Part shown: in pieces, positions 36,042 through 44,141 of the stretch
How the letters are laid out: every line of letters begins with the position of its first letter
Numbering within the stretch: the first letter of the stretch is position 1
Assembly: GCA_023441105.1 (NCBI GenBank)
Contig: JAEZQX010000413.1
Location: 1 to 50,938, forward strand
Reading direction: 5' to 3'
Length of the DNA stretch: 50,938 bases
DNA from: Pseudomonadota bacterium
GTDB lineage: Bacteria; Pseudomonadota; Gammaproteobacteria; Burkholderiales; Burkholderiaceae
Made by a program: the position numbers and the translations under genes
Notes under the pieces: model-generated
What the model saw: the letters and a program-made list of their open reading frames with translations, nothing else
Told to the model about the DNA's origin: nothing
The model's database searches: none

Positions 36042-38048
36042 CTACAACGCGTAGCCGATCCGGCTGCCCGCCGCCGTCGCGGCCATCAGCGTGCCGGGAA
36101 CGAGGCAGTCTCCGATCCGCTCGACACCGAGCCCCATCGCCTCGAGGGGCGCGGCCAACGCGTCGTCTGGACTGCGGGGTGTCGCATAGGCCGCGAACGC
36201 GACATCGTCGATCGGCTGCGGGTCACCGCCGAAGACGCTGACGATTTCGAATCGCCCGGTGTCCTCGAAATCGGCGGCAATCCGAAGTTCACAGAGCGTG
36301 CGGACATCGATGCCCAGGTGATGCAGGCGCCGCTGGATGCCCTGGCGAGCGACCAGGGGAACGTCCTGCGCAGCCGACTCGCGCGGCGTGACGAGCACGA
36401 CCCGATCGAAGCGCGACGCGAGCAGCTCGATCGACGCATAGACGGCCTCCGTGTGGTCCATGTCGAGGAGAATGGCGGTACCCGGGGTCCGGCCATGGCT
36501 GCGCAGCAGGTCGGGAAGGGCGCTGCGCAGATCCGGGATCAGCCCCTCCTCCCGCAACGAGGCCGGCAAAGTCGGAGGCCAGATCATCGTGGAACCGGTG
36601 GCAAGCACGACGCGATCGGGCTGCAACCCGGCTACGAGCGCCGGGGTTGCCTCGGTATCCAAGAGGAAGCGAACGCCGGCCCGCCTTGCCGCTTCGACCT
36701 GGTAGTCGTAGACGCTGCTGATGGATTCGCTGCCGGGAAGGCGGGCATGCCATCGGGCCTTTCCGCCAGGTTCCGGTGAGCGCCCGATCAGCGTGACGTC
36801 GTGGCCGCGTGCCGCGGCGACCCAGGCCGTTTCCAGGCCGGCCACCCCGCTGCCTACGATAGCGATGCGCCTGCGCTCGGGCGCCGGCGCAGCCGGCCCG
36901 GCGAGCTCATCGGCTTCGGCAACCCGTGGGTTGTTGTCGCAGCCCAGCGGCAGGTGATTGATCACCCGCTGCCAGCAGGCATTGCCGCTGACGCAATAGC
37001 GGATGTCGCGCGCACGCCCGGCCTGCGCCTTCCTCGGCCATGCGGGGTCGGTGATCAGCGGTCGTCCCAGCGCCACGAGATCGGCATGCCCTTGAGCGAT
37101 GATGCCATCCGCTTCCGAGGGATCGGTGATTCGCCCGACCGCCATCAGCCGCACCTCCGGCACGGCCTTGCGGAACGCCTTGACGAGGGGAAGGAACGGT
37201 ACCCGCGGAAAGTGATCGTCCGGGATGTGCAGGTCCAGGGAGCGATGGTGCGAGCCCTGCGCCAGGCAGATATAGTCGACGGCCGCCAGGTCGGCCAACG
37301 TGCGCCCGATCCGGCAAGCGCGCGTGATGTCGATGCCACCGGCGACGCCGTCGTCGCCCGGCATCTTGACGCCGAGAATGAAGTCCGCGCCGCAGCTCGA
37401 GCGGATGGCCTGCACCAGTTCGGTCACGATCCGCATCCGACCGTCGTGGTCGCCGCCGTAGCGGTCCTCGCGGATGTTCGACAGCGGCGACATGAACTGG
37501 TGGAAGATGTGGCCGTGGCCAGCGGAAAGCTCGACCCCGCTGAAGCCGCACCGCTTCAGCCGGGCAGCGGTCGCGGCGAAGTCATCGACCAGGCGGGCGA
37601 CCTCGTCGGTCGACAGCACCCGCGGGACAGTCCAGCTGAGGTCGTCCGGCAGGGCCGACGGACCGATGGCCGCGAGATTGCGACCGGGGATGTGGCGACC
37701 ACGGCCCGCATCCTGGATCTGGCCGAGCAGACGGCAGCCTGTCGATTCAACGGCTTCCGCCCATCGTGCGAGGCCCTCGATCTCGGCGTCGTCGTAGGCG
37801 CGAGGCCTTGACGGCTGGGTCTGGTGGGGGGCGCAGGCCATCGGCTCGGTGACGACCATCGCCGCACCGCCGGCGCCGCGATTCGCGTAATAGCGGATCT
37901 GGCGCTCGGTGACCCGTTGCCGATCGGCCATGATCGTGGACATCGACGCGTGCACCACCCGGTTGCGCAGCGTCTTGCCAGCCAGGGTGATCCGCTGGAA
38001 CAGCGCCGGATAGGGAGTTGCCGCCCGCTGGGCGACCTGTTCGTTCAT
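36042..38048 (-). CDS. FadH/2-enoate reductase-like flavoprotein with atypical Fe-S motif
   Basis: The 668-residue protein has an N-terminal old-yellow-enzyme barrel (LFQRITLAGKTLRNRVVHAS, HGHIFHQFMSPLSNIREDRY, ALGRPLITDP). The Fe-S segment has Cys352, Cys358 and Cys370 (YCVSGNACWQ, LGCDNNP). A C-terminal dinucleotide-binding pair follows (RRIAIVGSGVAGLETAWVAA, VVLATGST). The FadH/TMADH family expects C-x2-C-x3-C-x11-C; here one Cys is missing and the spacing is one residue short. It likely reduces an activated C=C bond with NAD(P)H. The start at 38048 begins at the family N-terminus; 31 bases separate it from the Bug gene upstream. Confidence 0.88.
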   Translation of the reverse strand: MNEQVAQRAATPYPALFQRITLAGKTLRNRVVHASMSTIMADRQRVTERQIRYYANRGAGGAAMVVTEPMACAPHQTQPSRPRAYDDAEIEGLARWAEAVESTGCRLLGQIQDAGRGRHIPGRNLAAIGPSALPDDLSWTVPRVLSTDEVARLVDDFAATAARLKRCGFSGVELSAGHGHIFHQFMSPLSNIREDRYGGDHDGRMRIVTELVQAIRSSCGADFILGVKMPGDDGVAGGIDITRACRIGRTLADLAAVDYICLAQGSHHRSLDLHIPDDHFPRVPFLPLVKAFRKAVPEVRLMAVGRITDPSEADGIIAQGHADLVALGRPLITDPAWPRKAQAGRARDIRYCVSGNACWQRVINHLPLGCDNNPRVAEADELAGPAAPAPERRRIAIVGSGVAGLETAWVAAARGHDVTLIGRSPEPGGKARWHARLPGSESISSVYDYQVEAARRAGVRFLLDTEATPALVAGLQPDRVVLATGSTMIWPPTLPASLREEGLIPDLRSALPDLLRSHGRTPGTAILLDMDHTEAVYASIELLASRFDRVVLVTPRESAAQDVPLVARQGIQRRLHHLGIDVRTLCELRIAADFEDTGRFEIVSVFGGDPQPIDDVAFAAYATPRSPDDALAAPLEAMGLGVERIGDCLVPGTLMAATAAGSRIGYAL

Positions 38049-38079
38049 TGCGATTTCACTCGGCGTCGACCTCGATCGC

Positions 38080-39069
38080 TCATTCGGGACGCAGGCCTGC
38101 CTGCCGGGCAACCGCGGTCCACTTGCGTCCTTCGCTCTCGAAGAACTGCGCGAACTGCGCGGGCGTGTTCGGCATCGGTGTGGCGTTCAGGGCCTCGAGC
38201 CGCGCGCGGATTGCCCCGGACTCCAGGGCCCGATTCACTGCGCCATTCAGCGTGCGGACCGCGACGTCCGGCATGCCAGCCGGGCCCATCAGGCCCCACC
38301 ACACGGCCACGTCCATGCTGTCGACGCCCGCCTCGGACATCGTCGGGACATCGGCAAGCGCCGAGATCCGCTTCGTCGACGTCACTCCCAGAGCCCGGAT
38401 CCGGCCGGATGCCACCATCGGGATCACGTTGACCGGATTGGTGAAGACCGCGGTGATCCGGCCGCCGATGACGTCGTTCATCGCCGCCGGCCCGCCCTTG
38501 TACGCAACCGTCGTGATGTCGATTCCGGCTCGGGTCCGGAAGAGCTCTGCGGCGAGGTGCTCGGACGTGGTCCCGACCCCGCCGTGGCCGAACGTGGTGG
38601 TGCCCGGCTTGGACTTCGCGGCCGAGACCAGGCTGGCCACGTCCTTGTACGGCGAATCGGCCGCGACGACCAGCACGGCGGGCGCTGCGCCGATCATCGC
38701 CACCGGCGTCAGATCCTTGTCGGGGTCGTAGCTGAGGTTTGCGAAAAGCGCCTTGGCCACCGTCGTGGCGCCACCGCCGACGACCAGCGTGTGACCGTCC
38801 GGCGTCGACCGTGCGACATGGGTGGTGGCGAGATTGCCACCCGCGCCCGGCTTGTTCTCGACCAGCACCTGCTGGCCGAGCTGCCTGCCGAGATCCTCGG
38901 CGAGCGATCGGGCGACGATGTCGACCGCACCCCCGGGAGCATAGGGCACGATGATCCAGATTGGCTTGGTCGGCCAGGTCTGGGCGCGCAGGGCGGGAAC
39001 GGCGGCGGTCGTTGCGGTGACAGCTGCCGCAGCAAGCCAGCGACGCCGGTCGTGATGAATGGGATGCAT
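38080..39069 (-). CDS. Bug/TctC-type solute receptor, Tat-like signal (4 of 8)
   Basis: The 329-residue protein has an N-terminus with HHDRRRWLAAAAVTATTAAV, a twin-arginine-like signal ending ALRAQ. The mature part begins TWPTKPIWIIVPYAPGGAVD and carries VLVENKPGAGGNLA and PDGHTLV. It is the fifth gene of the operon starting at 43217, 25 bases after another Bug gene. Having two different receptors in tandem suggests two ligands or a receptor plus a sensor input. Confidence 0.92.
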   Translation of the reverse strand: MHPIHHDRRRWLAAAAVTATTAAVPALRAQTWPTKPIWIIVPYAPGGAVDIVARSLAEDLGRQLGQQVLVENKPGAGGNLATTHVARSTPDGHTLVVGGGATTVAKALFANLSYDPDKDLTPVAMIGAAPAVLVVAADSPYKDVASLVSAAKSKPGTTTFGHGGVGTTSEHLAAELFRTRAGIDITTVAYKGGPAAMNDVIGGRITAVFTNPVNVIPMVASGRIRALGVTSTKRISALADVPTMSEAGVDSMDVAVWWGLMGPAGMPDVAVRTLNGAVNRALESGAIRARLEALNATPMPNTPAQFAQFFESEGRKWTAVARQAGLRPE

Positions 39070-39094
39070 CGAAGTGTCTCCGGTTGATTGGTGG

Positions 39095-40144
39095 TTATCG
39101 GGCCAGGCGGCCGGTTCGAATCAGGTAGTCGCGCTCGAGATCGGCCCGTCGCTGCACTTCGCGGGCAACGGCTGCGGGCGTATCCAGGCTGCGGTCGAGG
39201 GTGCCGCCCTGGACTGCCAGCTCCCGGCCGAACTCGGGGTCGTCGAGCGCGCGCCCGAGACCTTCGGCGAGCCAGCGCTTGCGGTTCTCGGGAACACCGC
39301 CTGGCACGGCGGCAAACCGGAAGGCGTCCCAGAGGATGTCGTCGGTACCGAGCACCTCGTTGAAGGTCGGCACGTCCGGCAGCGTCGGCAGCCGGCGCGC
39401 GCTGCTCACTGCGAGCACCGAAACCTTGCCTGCTTCGAGCAGCGCGCGGTATTCGGCGTAGTAGCCATAGGATACGGCGATGTGCCCGCCCATCAGGTCC
39501 GTCACGGCCTGCCGCCCGCCCTGGTACTGGACCGGGACAAAGCGCGCACCGGATTTCGTCTGGACCTGGTCAAGCAGGAATCCGCTTGCGGTCGAACTCG
39601 AACCGGCAACGCTGATCGTGTCGGGTCGGCGCCGGCCGAGCTCCAGCATGGCCTCGAGGTCGAGGTCACCGTGCGGTCCCCCCTTGGATATCAGCCAGGC
39701 CAGCGGGTCGAGCGCCACGAAAGCGATCGGGTCCGTGCTCCGATAGGACCACTTGCCATTGGAGTTCAGGTGACTGTTGGACCAGAAGTTCGAGGCCATG
39801 ATGCCGACCATCGTGCCGTCGGCCGGAGCCTGGGTCGCCATGAAGGCCTCGCCGATCGCGCCGGCTGCGCCGGCCTTGTTGACCACCACCACCGTGTGCC
39901 CGGTGTGCTTCTCGAAGTAGCGGGCCAGGAGCCTTGCGGTCGCGTCCATGCCGCCCCCGGGCGGGTAGGCGACAAGGAACTCGATCGGTCGCCTCGGAAA
40001 GTCGCCTGGCGGTGACAGCGGCGAGGCAGCCCTGGCCGATCCCGCTGCGAAGGTTGCCAGCAGTCCTGCACCCGCCGCGCCGGCAAGCATCCGACGCCGG
40101 AGGGGAAGGCGAGGCAGCAGGCGATCGGGTGGGGCGGCATCCAT
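39095..40144 (-). CDS. Bug/TctC-type solute receptor, Tat-like signal (5 of 8)
   Basis: At 349 residues it has LPLRRRMLAGAAGAGLLATF, a twin-arginine-like signal ending GSARAA. Mature blocks are RRPIEFLVAYPPGGGMD, VVVNKAGAAGAIGE and ADGTMVG, the last replacing the common DGYTLL. The start at 40144 has GAGGAG upstream and is preferred to a longer frame from 40171. It lies 62 bases after the LeuD-like gene in the same operon. Confidence 0.92.
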   Translation of the reverse strand: MDAAPPDRLLPRLPLRRRMLAGAAGAGLLATFAAGSARAASPLSPPGDFPRRPIEFLVAYPPGGGMDATARLLARYFEKHTGHTVVVVNKAGAAGAIGEAFMATQAPADGTMVGIMASNFWSNSHLNSNGKWSYRSTDPIAFVALDPLAWLISKGGPHGDLDLEAMLELGRRRPDTISVAGSSSTASGFLLDQVQTKSGARFVPVQYQGGRQAVTDLMGGHIAVSYGYYAEYRALLEAGKVSVLAVSSARRLPTLPDVPTFNEVLGTDDILWDAFRFAAVPGGVPENRKRWLAEGLGRALDDPEFGRELAVQGGTLDRSLDTPAAVAREVQRRADLERDYLIRTGRLAR

Positions 40145-40206
40145 GGTGTCTCCTCGAGGAAGGGCACGCACCGGTCATGAACCGGTGGCCGTGACTTGCG
40201 AACGGG

Positions 40207-40851
40207 CTAGGAGGGTGGTCGATCGGGCCCGCCGGGACCACCGGCGAGGTGCCTCCCGGGGCCGGTGTCGTAGGCCTGCTCGAACTGCGCGAGCCGATCG
40301 GTCATCCCGAGCGTCAGCGCAATGTCGTCCTTGCCCTCGATCAGCAGGTGCTTGCGGAACGGGTCCATCGCGAAATTCATCGGGGGGCAGCCTTCGAGCG
40401 AGACCGTCTGCGCCGGCAGGTCGACTTCGATCGGGGCGTCAGGTTGTGCTTCGAGCCGGGCGTGCAGGCGGTCGACTTCCTGCGCCTCGAGCCGGACCGG
40501 CAGCAGGCCGTTCTTCAGGCAGTTGTTGAAGAAGATGTCGCCGAAGCTCGTGCCGATCACGCAGCGGATGCCGTAGTCCGACAGGGCCCAGACCGCGCTC
40601 TCGCGCGACGAGCCGCAGCCGAAGTTCGGTCCGGTCACGAGGCAGCCGGTAGCCTCCGCGCGCGGTCGGTTCAGAACGAAATCGGGCCTGAGCCCGCCTG
40701 CGGAATCGAAGCGCAGGTCGTGGAAGAGCTGCTCGGCGAAGCCCTGCGCGCGCGGCCGGAAAAGGAACCGCGCCGGCACGAGCTGGTCGGTGTCGACGTC
40801 GGGCGTGCGCAAGCTCGCTGCCGGCAGGACGAGGCGTCCGAAAGGGCGCAT
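40207..40851 (-). CDS. LeuD-like small subunit of an aconitase-family hydratase
   Basis: The 214-residue swivel-domain protein has VDTDQLVPARFL, PDFVLNRPRAE, NFGCGSSRESAVWAL (LeuD usually has GCGSSREHA) and GDIFFNNCLKNGLLPV. With the LeuC-like protein encoded 14 bases upstream it should form a dehydratase/hydratase. Lack of leuB or leuA and the presence of a lyase and transport genes argue against leucine synthesis. Dimethylmaleate (DmdB), citraconate or a similar small unsaturated diacid is the more likely substrate. Confidence 0.88.
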   Translation of the reverse strand: MRPFGRLVLPAASLRTPDVDTDQLVPARFLFRPRAQGFAEQLFHDLRFDSAGGLRPDFVLNRPRAEATGCLVTGPNFGCGSSRESAVWALSDYGIRCVIGTSFGDIFFNNCLKNGLLPVRLEAQEVDRLHARLEAQPDAPIEVDLPAQTVSLEGCPPMNFAMDPFRKHLLIEGKDDIALTLGMTDRLAQFEQAYDTGPGRHLAGGPGGPDRPPS

Positions 40852-40865
40852 GGTGTGTCGTCCCG

Positions 40866-42299
40866 TCAGTGCGCCGGCCGCGCCCCCGCACCATCGGCGA
40901 GGGACCGGACGTCAGTGAAATGTCCTGTCAGGGCCGCGGCAGCCGCCATGGCCGGGCTGACCAGGTGGGTGCGCACGTCCTTGCCCTGGCGGCCGACGAA
41001 GTTTCGATTGGTCGTCGACGCAAAGCGCTCGCCGGGCGCGCCGATGTCGCCATTGGTGCCGACGCACATCGAACAGCCCGACTCGCGCCATTCGAAGCCG
41101 GCGGCCTTGAAGACGACATCCAGCCCCTCGCGTTCGGCCGCCGCCTTCACCAGCGTCGAACCCGGGGAGATGATGGCGGGGATCCGGATCCGCCGGCCGG
41201 CGACGACCCGCGCGGCCTCGCGCAGGTCCTCGAGGCGCGCGTTGGTGCACGAGCCGATGAAAACGCGATCCACCGGGATCGAGGCGATCGGTGTGCCCGG
41301 CTCCAGTCCCATGTAGCGAAGCGCCTCCGCCATGGCGCGCCGGGAGGCCTCATCGCCCTGGGCGGAGGGATCCGGCACCCGATCACCGATGCCGGCCGAC
41401 ATGCCCGGGTTGGTGCCCCAGGTGACGGTCGGCTCGACCGCTGCAGCGTCGATCGCCACCTCGCGGTCGAAGTGCGCATCGGAATCCGACGGCAGGGTAC
41501 GCCAATCCGCCAGCGCCCGGTCCCAGTCCGCCCCCCGCGGCGCGAAGGGCCGACCGTACAGATACTCGTAGGTCGCGTCGTCCGGGGCGACCATGCCGGC
41601 CCGGGCGCCGGCCTCGATCGTCATGTTGCAGACGGTCAGCCGACCCTCGATCGACATCGTCCGGATCGCCTCGCCGGCGTACTCGATCACGTGTCCGACG
41701 CCACCGTCGGTGCCAATGGTCCGGATGATGGAGAGGATCAGATCCTTCGGGCCGACACCGGCGGCAAGGCGCCCCTGCACCGTGATGCGCATCGAGTTCG
41801 GCCGTTTCTGCCAGATCGCCTGTGTCGCAAGCACATGCGCGACTTCGGAGGCACCGATGCCGAAGGCGAGGGCGCCCAGGGCGCCGTGAGTGGCCGTGTG
41901 GCTGTCTCCGCAGACCATGATCGTGCCCGGCAATGACAGGCCCTGCTCCGGGCCGACGACGTGGACGATGCCCTGGCGTGGATCGTCCAATCCGAACTGG
42001 GTCACGCCGTGGGCCCGGGCGTTGCGGTCCAGCGCGAGCACCATCTCGCGGCGCCCCGCTTCCACCACGGCCGACAGGTCGCGGCTCACGGTGGGGACGT
42101 AGTGATCGGGGGTGGCAAAGGTACGGTCCGGCCGTCGCACCTTGATGCCCCGGTCCGCCAAGGCCTGGAACGCAGGCCGCGAGCCGTCATGCACCAGTTG
42201 GCGTGCGACGTGCAGCAGCGTGTTGCCGTCGATCTCGAGGATCCGGTGGCGTTCCCAGATGCGGTCGAACAGCGATTTCGGGGTCGTGCCGGTCATCAT
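40866..42299 (-). CDS. LeuC-like large subunit of an aconitase-family hydratase
   Basis: The 477-residue protein has the [4Fe-4S] ligands Cys351 (FIGSCTNARLEDL), Cys409 and Cys412 (SGCSMCVGTNGD), HGALGALAFGIGASEVAHVL and NRNFVGRQGKDVRTHLVSPA. The loop after the CxxC, usually LAMNPD in leucine-pathway LeuC, is VGTNGDIGAPGE here, which suggests a different substrate. Paired with the LeuD-like subunit and a PEP mutase/isocitrate lyase-family lyase, it resembles dimethylmaleate hydratase DmdA. Only nine bases separate it from the lyase gene. Confidence 0.9.
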   Translation of the reverse strand: MMTGTTPKSLFDRIWERHRILEIDGNTLLHVARQLVHDGSRPAFQALADRGIKVRRPDRTFATPDHYVPTVSRDLSAVVEAGRREMVLALDRNARAHGVTQFGLDDPRQGIVHVVGPEQGLSLPGTIMVCGDSHTATHGALGALAFGIGASEVAHVLATQAIWQKRPNSMRITVQGRLAAGVGPKDLILSIIRTIGTDGGVGHVIEYAGEAIRTMSIEGRLTVCNMTIEAGARAGMVAPDDATYEYLYGRPFAPRGADWDRALADWRTLPSDSDAHFDREVAIDAAAVEPTVTWGTNPGMSAGIGDRVPDPSAQGDEASRRAMAEALRYMGLEPGTPIASIPVDRVFIGSCTNARLEDLREAARVVAGRRIRIPAIISPGSTLVKAAAEREGLDVVFKAAGFEWRESGCSMCVGTNGDIGAPGERFASTTNRNFVGRQGKDVRTHLVSPAMAAAAALTGHFTDVRSLADGAGARPAH

Positions 42300-42308
42300 C
42301 GCGCCCCT

Positions 42309-43217
42309 TCAGGCTGCCTTCGGGCTGGCCGCGGTCGCCGGGACGCCGTCGTCGCTGTCCATGCCGGCGAAGCGCGTGCGCAGGTCGTCCCACTCGTCGG
42401 CACCGAAACGCCGGAAGCCCTGGACGACGTCGGCCGGCATGGCGCGCGCCGGCAGCCGCCCGGTCTCGCGTGCTTCCGCGAGCACGGCGTCGAAGGTCGC
42501 GATCGCGCTGCGCAGCAGGATTCCGGGCATGATCACAATCCGGTAGCCCATGGCCTGGGCATCCGCCGCGCTCACCTGCGGCGTCTTGCCACCGCCGACC
42601 ATGTTGAGCAGGCAGGGACCCTGGACTCGCGCCGGGATCGCCGCCACTTCCTCGAGCGACTGGGCGGCTTCGACGAAGGCGACGTCCGCCCCGGCGGAAA
42701 GGGCCGCGCTCGCCCGCGCGATCGCCTCGTCGAGCCCGAGAGCGGCGCGGGCGTCGGTGCGCGCGATGATGGTGAAATCCGGATCGCGGCGCGCAGCGAC
42801 TGCGGCCCGGATCTTGGAGAGCCACACGGCCCGCGGCACCACCTCCTTGCCGTCGAGGTGCCCGCAGCGCTTGGGCGAGACCTGGTCCTCGATATGGATC
42901 CCGGCGACCGAGCGCGATTCGTACTCCCGCACCGCCCGGGTCACGTTGAGCTCGTTGCCGTAACCGGTGTCGGCGTCGGCAATCAGCGGGATCCGGACCG
43001 CGCGGCTGATGATGCCGGCGTTCTCGACCATCTCGGTCATGGTGGTCAGGCCATAGTCCGGGTAACCGAGCGCGGCGGACGTGCCCGAGCCGGTCATGTA
43101 GACCGCGGCGAAGCCGGCCTGCTCGATCATCATCGCGCCGATCGCATCGTAGGCCCCTGGGGCAACGACGATGTCCGCACGGGACAGCAACTGGCGCAAC
43201 TGACGGGCGGGATGCAT
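42309..43217 (-). CDS. isocitrate lyase/PEP mutase-family lyase (2,3-dimethylmalate lyase-like)
   Basis: The 302-residue TIM-barrel enzyme has VYMTGSGTSAALGYPDYG, the Mg-binding IADADTGYGN (79-88), HIEDQ and the catalytic loop SPKRCGHLDGKEVVP (Cys118). The KRCGH loop marks carbon-carbon lyases such as methylisocitrate lyase and 2,3-dimethylmalate lyase. The sequence around it is closer to the dimethylmalate/carboxyphosphonate branch than to PrpB. It should split a 2-hydroxy-diacid into a keto or aldo acid plus a short fatty acid. First gene of the leftward operon, GGAG upstream, divergent from the GntR gene. Confidence 0.9.
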   Translation of the reverse strand: MHPARQLRQLLSRADIVVAPGAYDAIGAMMIEQAGFAAVYMTGSGTSAALGYPDYGLTTMTEMVENAGIISRAVRIPLIADADTGYGNELNVTRAVREYESRSVAGIHIEDQVSPKRCGHLDGKEVVPRAVWLSKIRAAVAARRDPDFTIIARTDARAALGLDEAIARASAALSAGADVAFVEAAQSLEEVAAIPARVQGPCLLNMVGGGKTPQVSAADAQAMGYRIVIMPGILLRSAIATFDAVLAEARETGRLPARAMPADVVQGFRRFGADEWDDLRTRFAGMDSDDGVPATAASPKAA

Positions 43218-43286
43218 GGCGTCTCCAATGTGAGCATGACGTCATCCAGCTTGGGCTCTGAATTTGGGCGTTCACCGGATACAAAA

Positions 43287-43296
43287 CTGTTAACAG
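43287..43296. promoter_or_regulatory. palindrome CTGTTAACAG, candidate GntR operator
   Basis: A perfect 10-bp palindrome lies in the A/T-rich centre of the lyase/GntR divergent spacer. The sequence AACTGT with a following ACA recurs in the A/T island upstream of the Bug gene at 44142 (AACTGT at 44088). FCD-type GntR operators are short palindromes in such positions. The size of the match is small, so this is tentative. Confidence 0.4.
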
Positions 43297-43363
43297 CTTA
43301 GCATAGGACCCCGACGCGTGCGTCGCGCCGTCGTATGATTTACCAGATGCCATTCGTCGATCC

Positions 43364-44038
43364 GTGAACGACACCACCGCACTCCCCGCTCGTCCCGGCA
43401 ACCAGGGGGACGCCCTGGTCGAACGCCTCAAGGGGGCCATCCAGCAGGGCACCTATGCGCCGGGTCAGCGTCTGATCGAGGCCGACCTGATGGTCGACCT
43501 CGGCGCGGGGCGTGGCCCGGTGCGCGAGGCCTTGCGCCGGTTGGGGACCCTGGGCATCGTCGAGTTGATCCCGAACCGCGGCGCATTCGTGACCCGCTTC
43601 TCGGACAAGGACCTGTTCGACCTCTTCCGCGTCCGGGAAGGTCTCGAGGGATGGGCTGCCCGGCTGACGGCGGAGCGAGTGCGCTCCGGCAGCGAGCGCG
43701 AGCGCTTCGCGGCGGCCCTGGAAGCCGGTCGTCGTCCGGACATCGCCGACCCGGCACGGCGATTCCGCGAAGAGAACCGGGTCTTCCATGACCTGATCAT
43801 CGAAACAGCCGACAACGCCTTCCTGATCGCCGCCATCGACCGGCTCAAGATTCCGGCCGCGCGGCTGCATCTGCGAGCTGCCACGGTCGATGGCTATCGC
43901 GAGGAGTCGGAGCGCGAACACCAGGCGGTCGCGTCGGCCGTCCTGCGCGGCGATCCGGATGCCGCCGAACTGGCGATGCGCCGACACCTGAGCCGGGCCC
44001 GCGCCCGGATCTTCGCCCAACTCGACGAAGCGCTCTGA
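43364..44038 (+). CDS. GntR-family regulator, FCD subfamily
   Basis: The 224-residue protein has an N-terminal winged helix (ALVERLKGAIQQGTYAPGQR, LIEADLMVDLGAGRGPVREALRRL, residues 17-60) and an all-helical FCD domain (about 78-215), with the acidic/His metal-ligand pattern including REENRVFHDLI and EREHQAV. Ligands of this subfamily are usually carboxylic acids. The start is GTG at 43364, overlapping the TGA of a ten-codon ORF (ATG 43335) as GTGA; no good ribosome site is seen. It sits between the leftward lyase operon and the rightward Bug/dioxygenase genes and probably controls both. Confidence 0.92.
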   Translation: MNDTTALPARPGNQGDALVERLKGAIQQGTYAPGQRLIEADLMVDLGAGRGPVREALRRLGTLGIVELIPNRGAFVTRFSDKDLFDLFRVREGLEGWAARLTAERVRSGSERERFAAALEAGRRPDIADPARRFREENRVFHDLIIETADNAFLIAAIDRLKIPAARLHLRAATVDGYREESEREHQAVASAVLRGDPDAAELAMRRHLSRARARIFAQLDEAL

Positions 44039-44087
44039 GGGACTCGCCCTTTGTGCGCCTTCGGCCCATCGGTCGCGTTTTGTCTTC

Positions 44088-44116
44088 AACTGTGTTTACA
44101 ATTTCATTTACTATAG
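44088..44116 (+). promoter_or_regulatory. A/T-rich promoter/operator island before the Bug gene
   Basis: This short A/T-rich stretch in G+C-rich DNA holds AACTGT, TTTACA (44095-44100) and a plausible -10 TACTAT (44109-44114), ahead of a strong AAGGAGGAG ribosome site and ATG at 44142. It resembles the lyase/GntR spacer in carrying AACTGT, so it may be a second GntR target. Confidence 0.4.
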
Positions 44117-44141
44117 ATCGAAGCGAAGGAGGAGACCCCGC

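Noticed and set aside
40207..42299. leuCD of leucine biosynthesis
   Set aside because: No leuA or leuB nearby, altered signature loops in both subunits, and an operon of lyase and transport genes; kept as an aconitase-family hydratase of unknown substrate.
35374..43217. Complete nicotinate fermentation cluster
   Set aside because: Only the hydratase and lyase steps match. Nicotinate dehydrogenase, enamidase, methyleneglutarate mutase and methylitaconate isomerase are not seen, so only the terminal chemistry is proposed.
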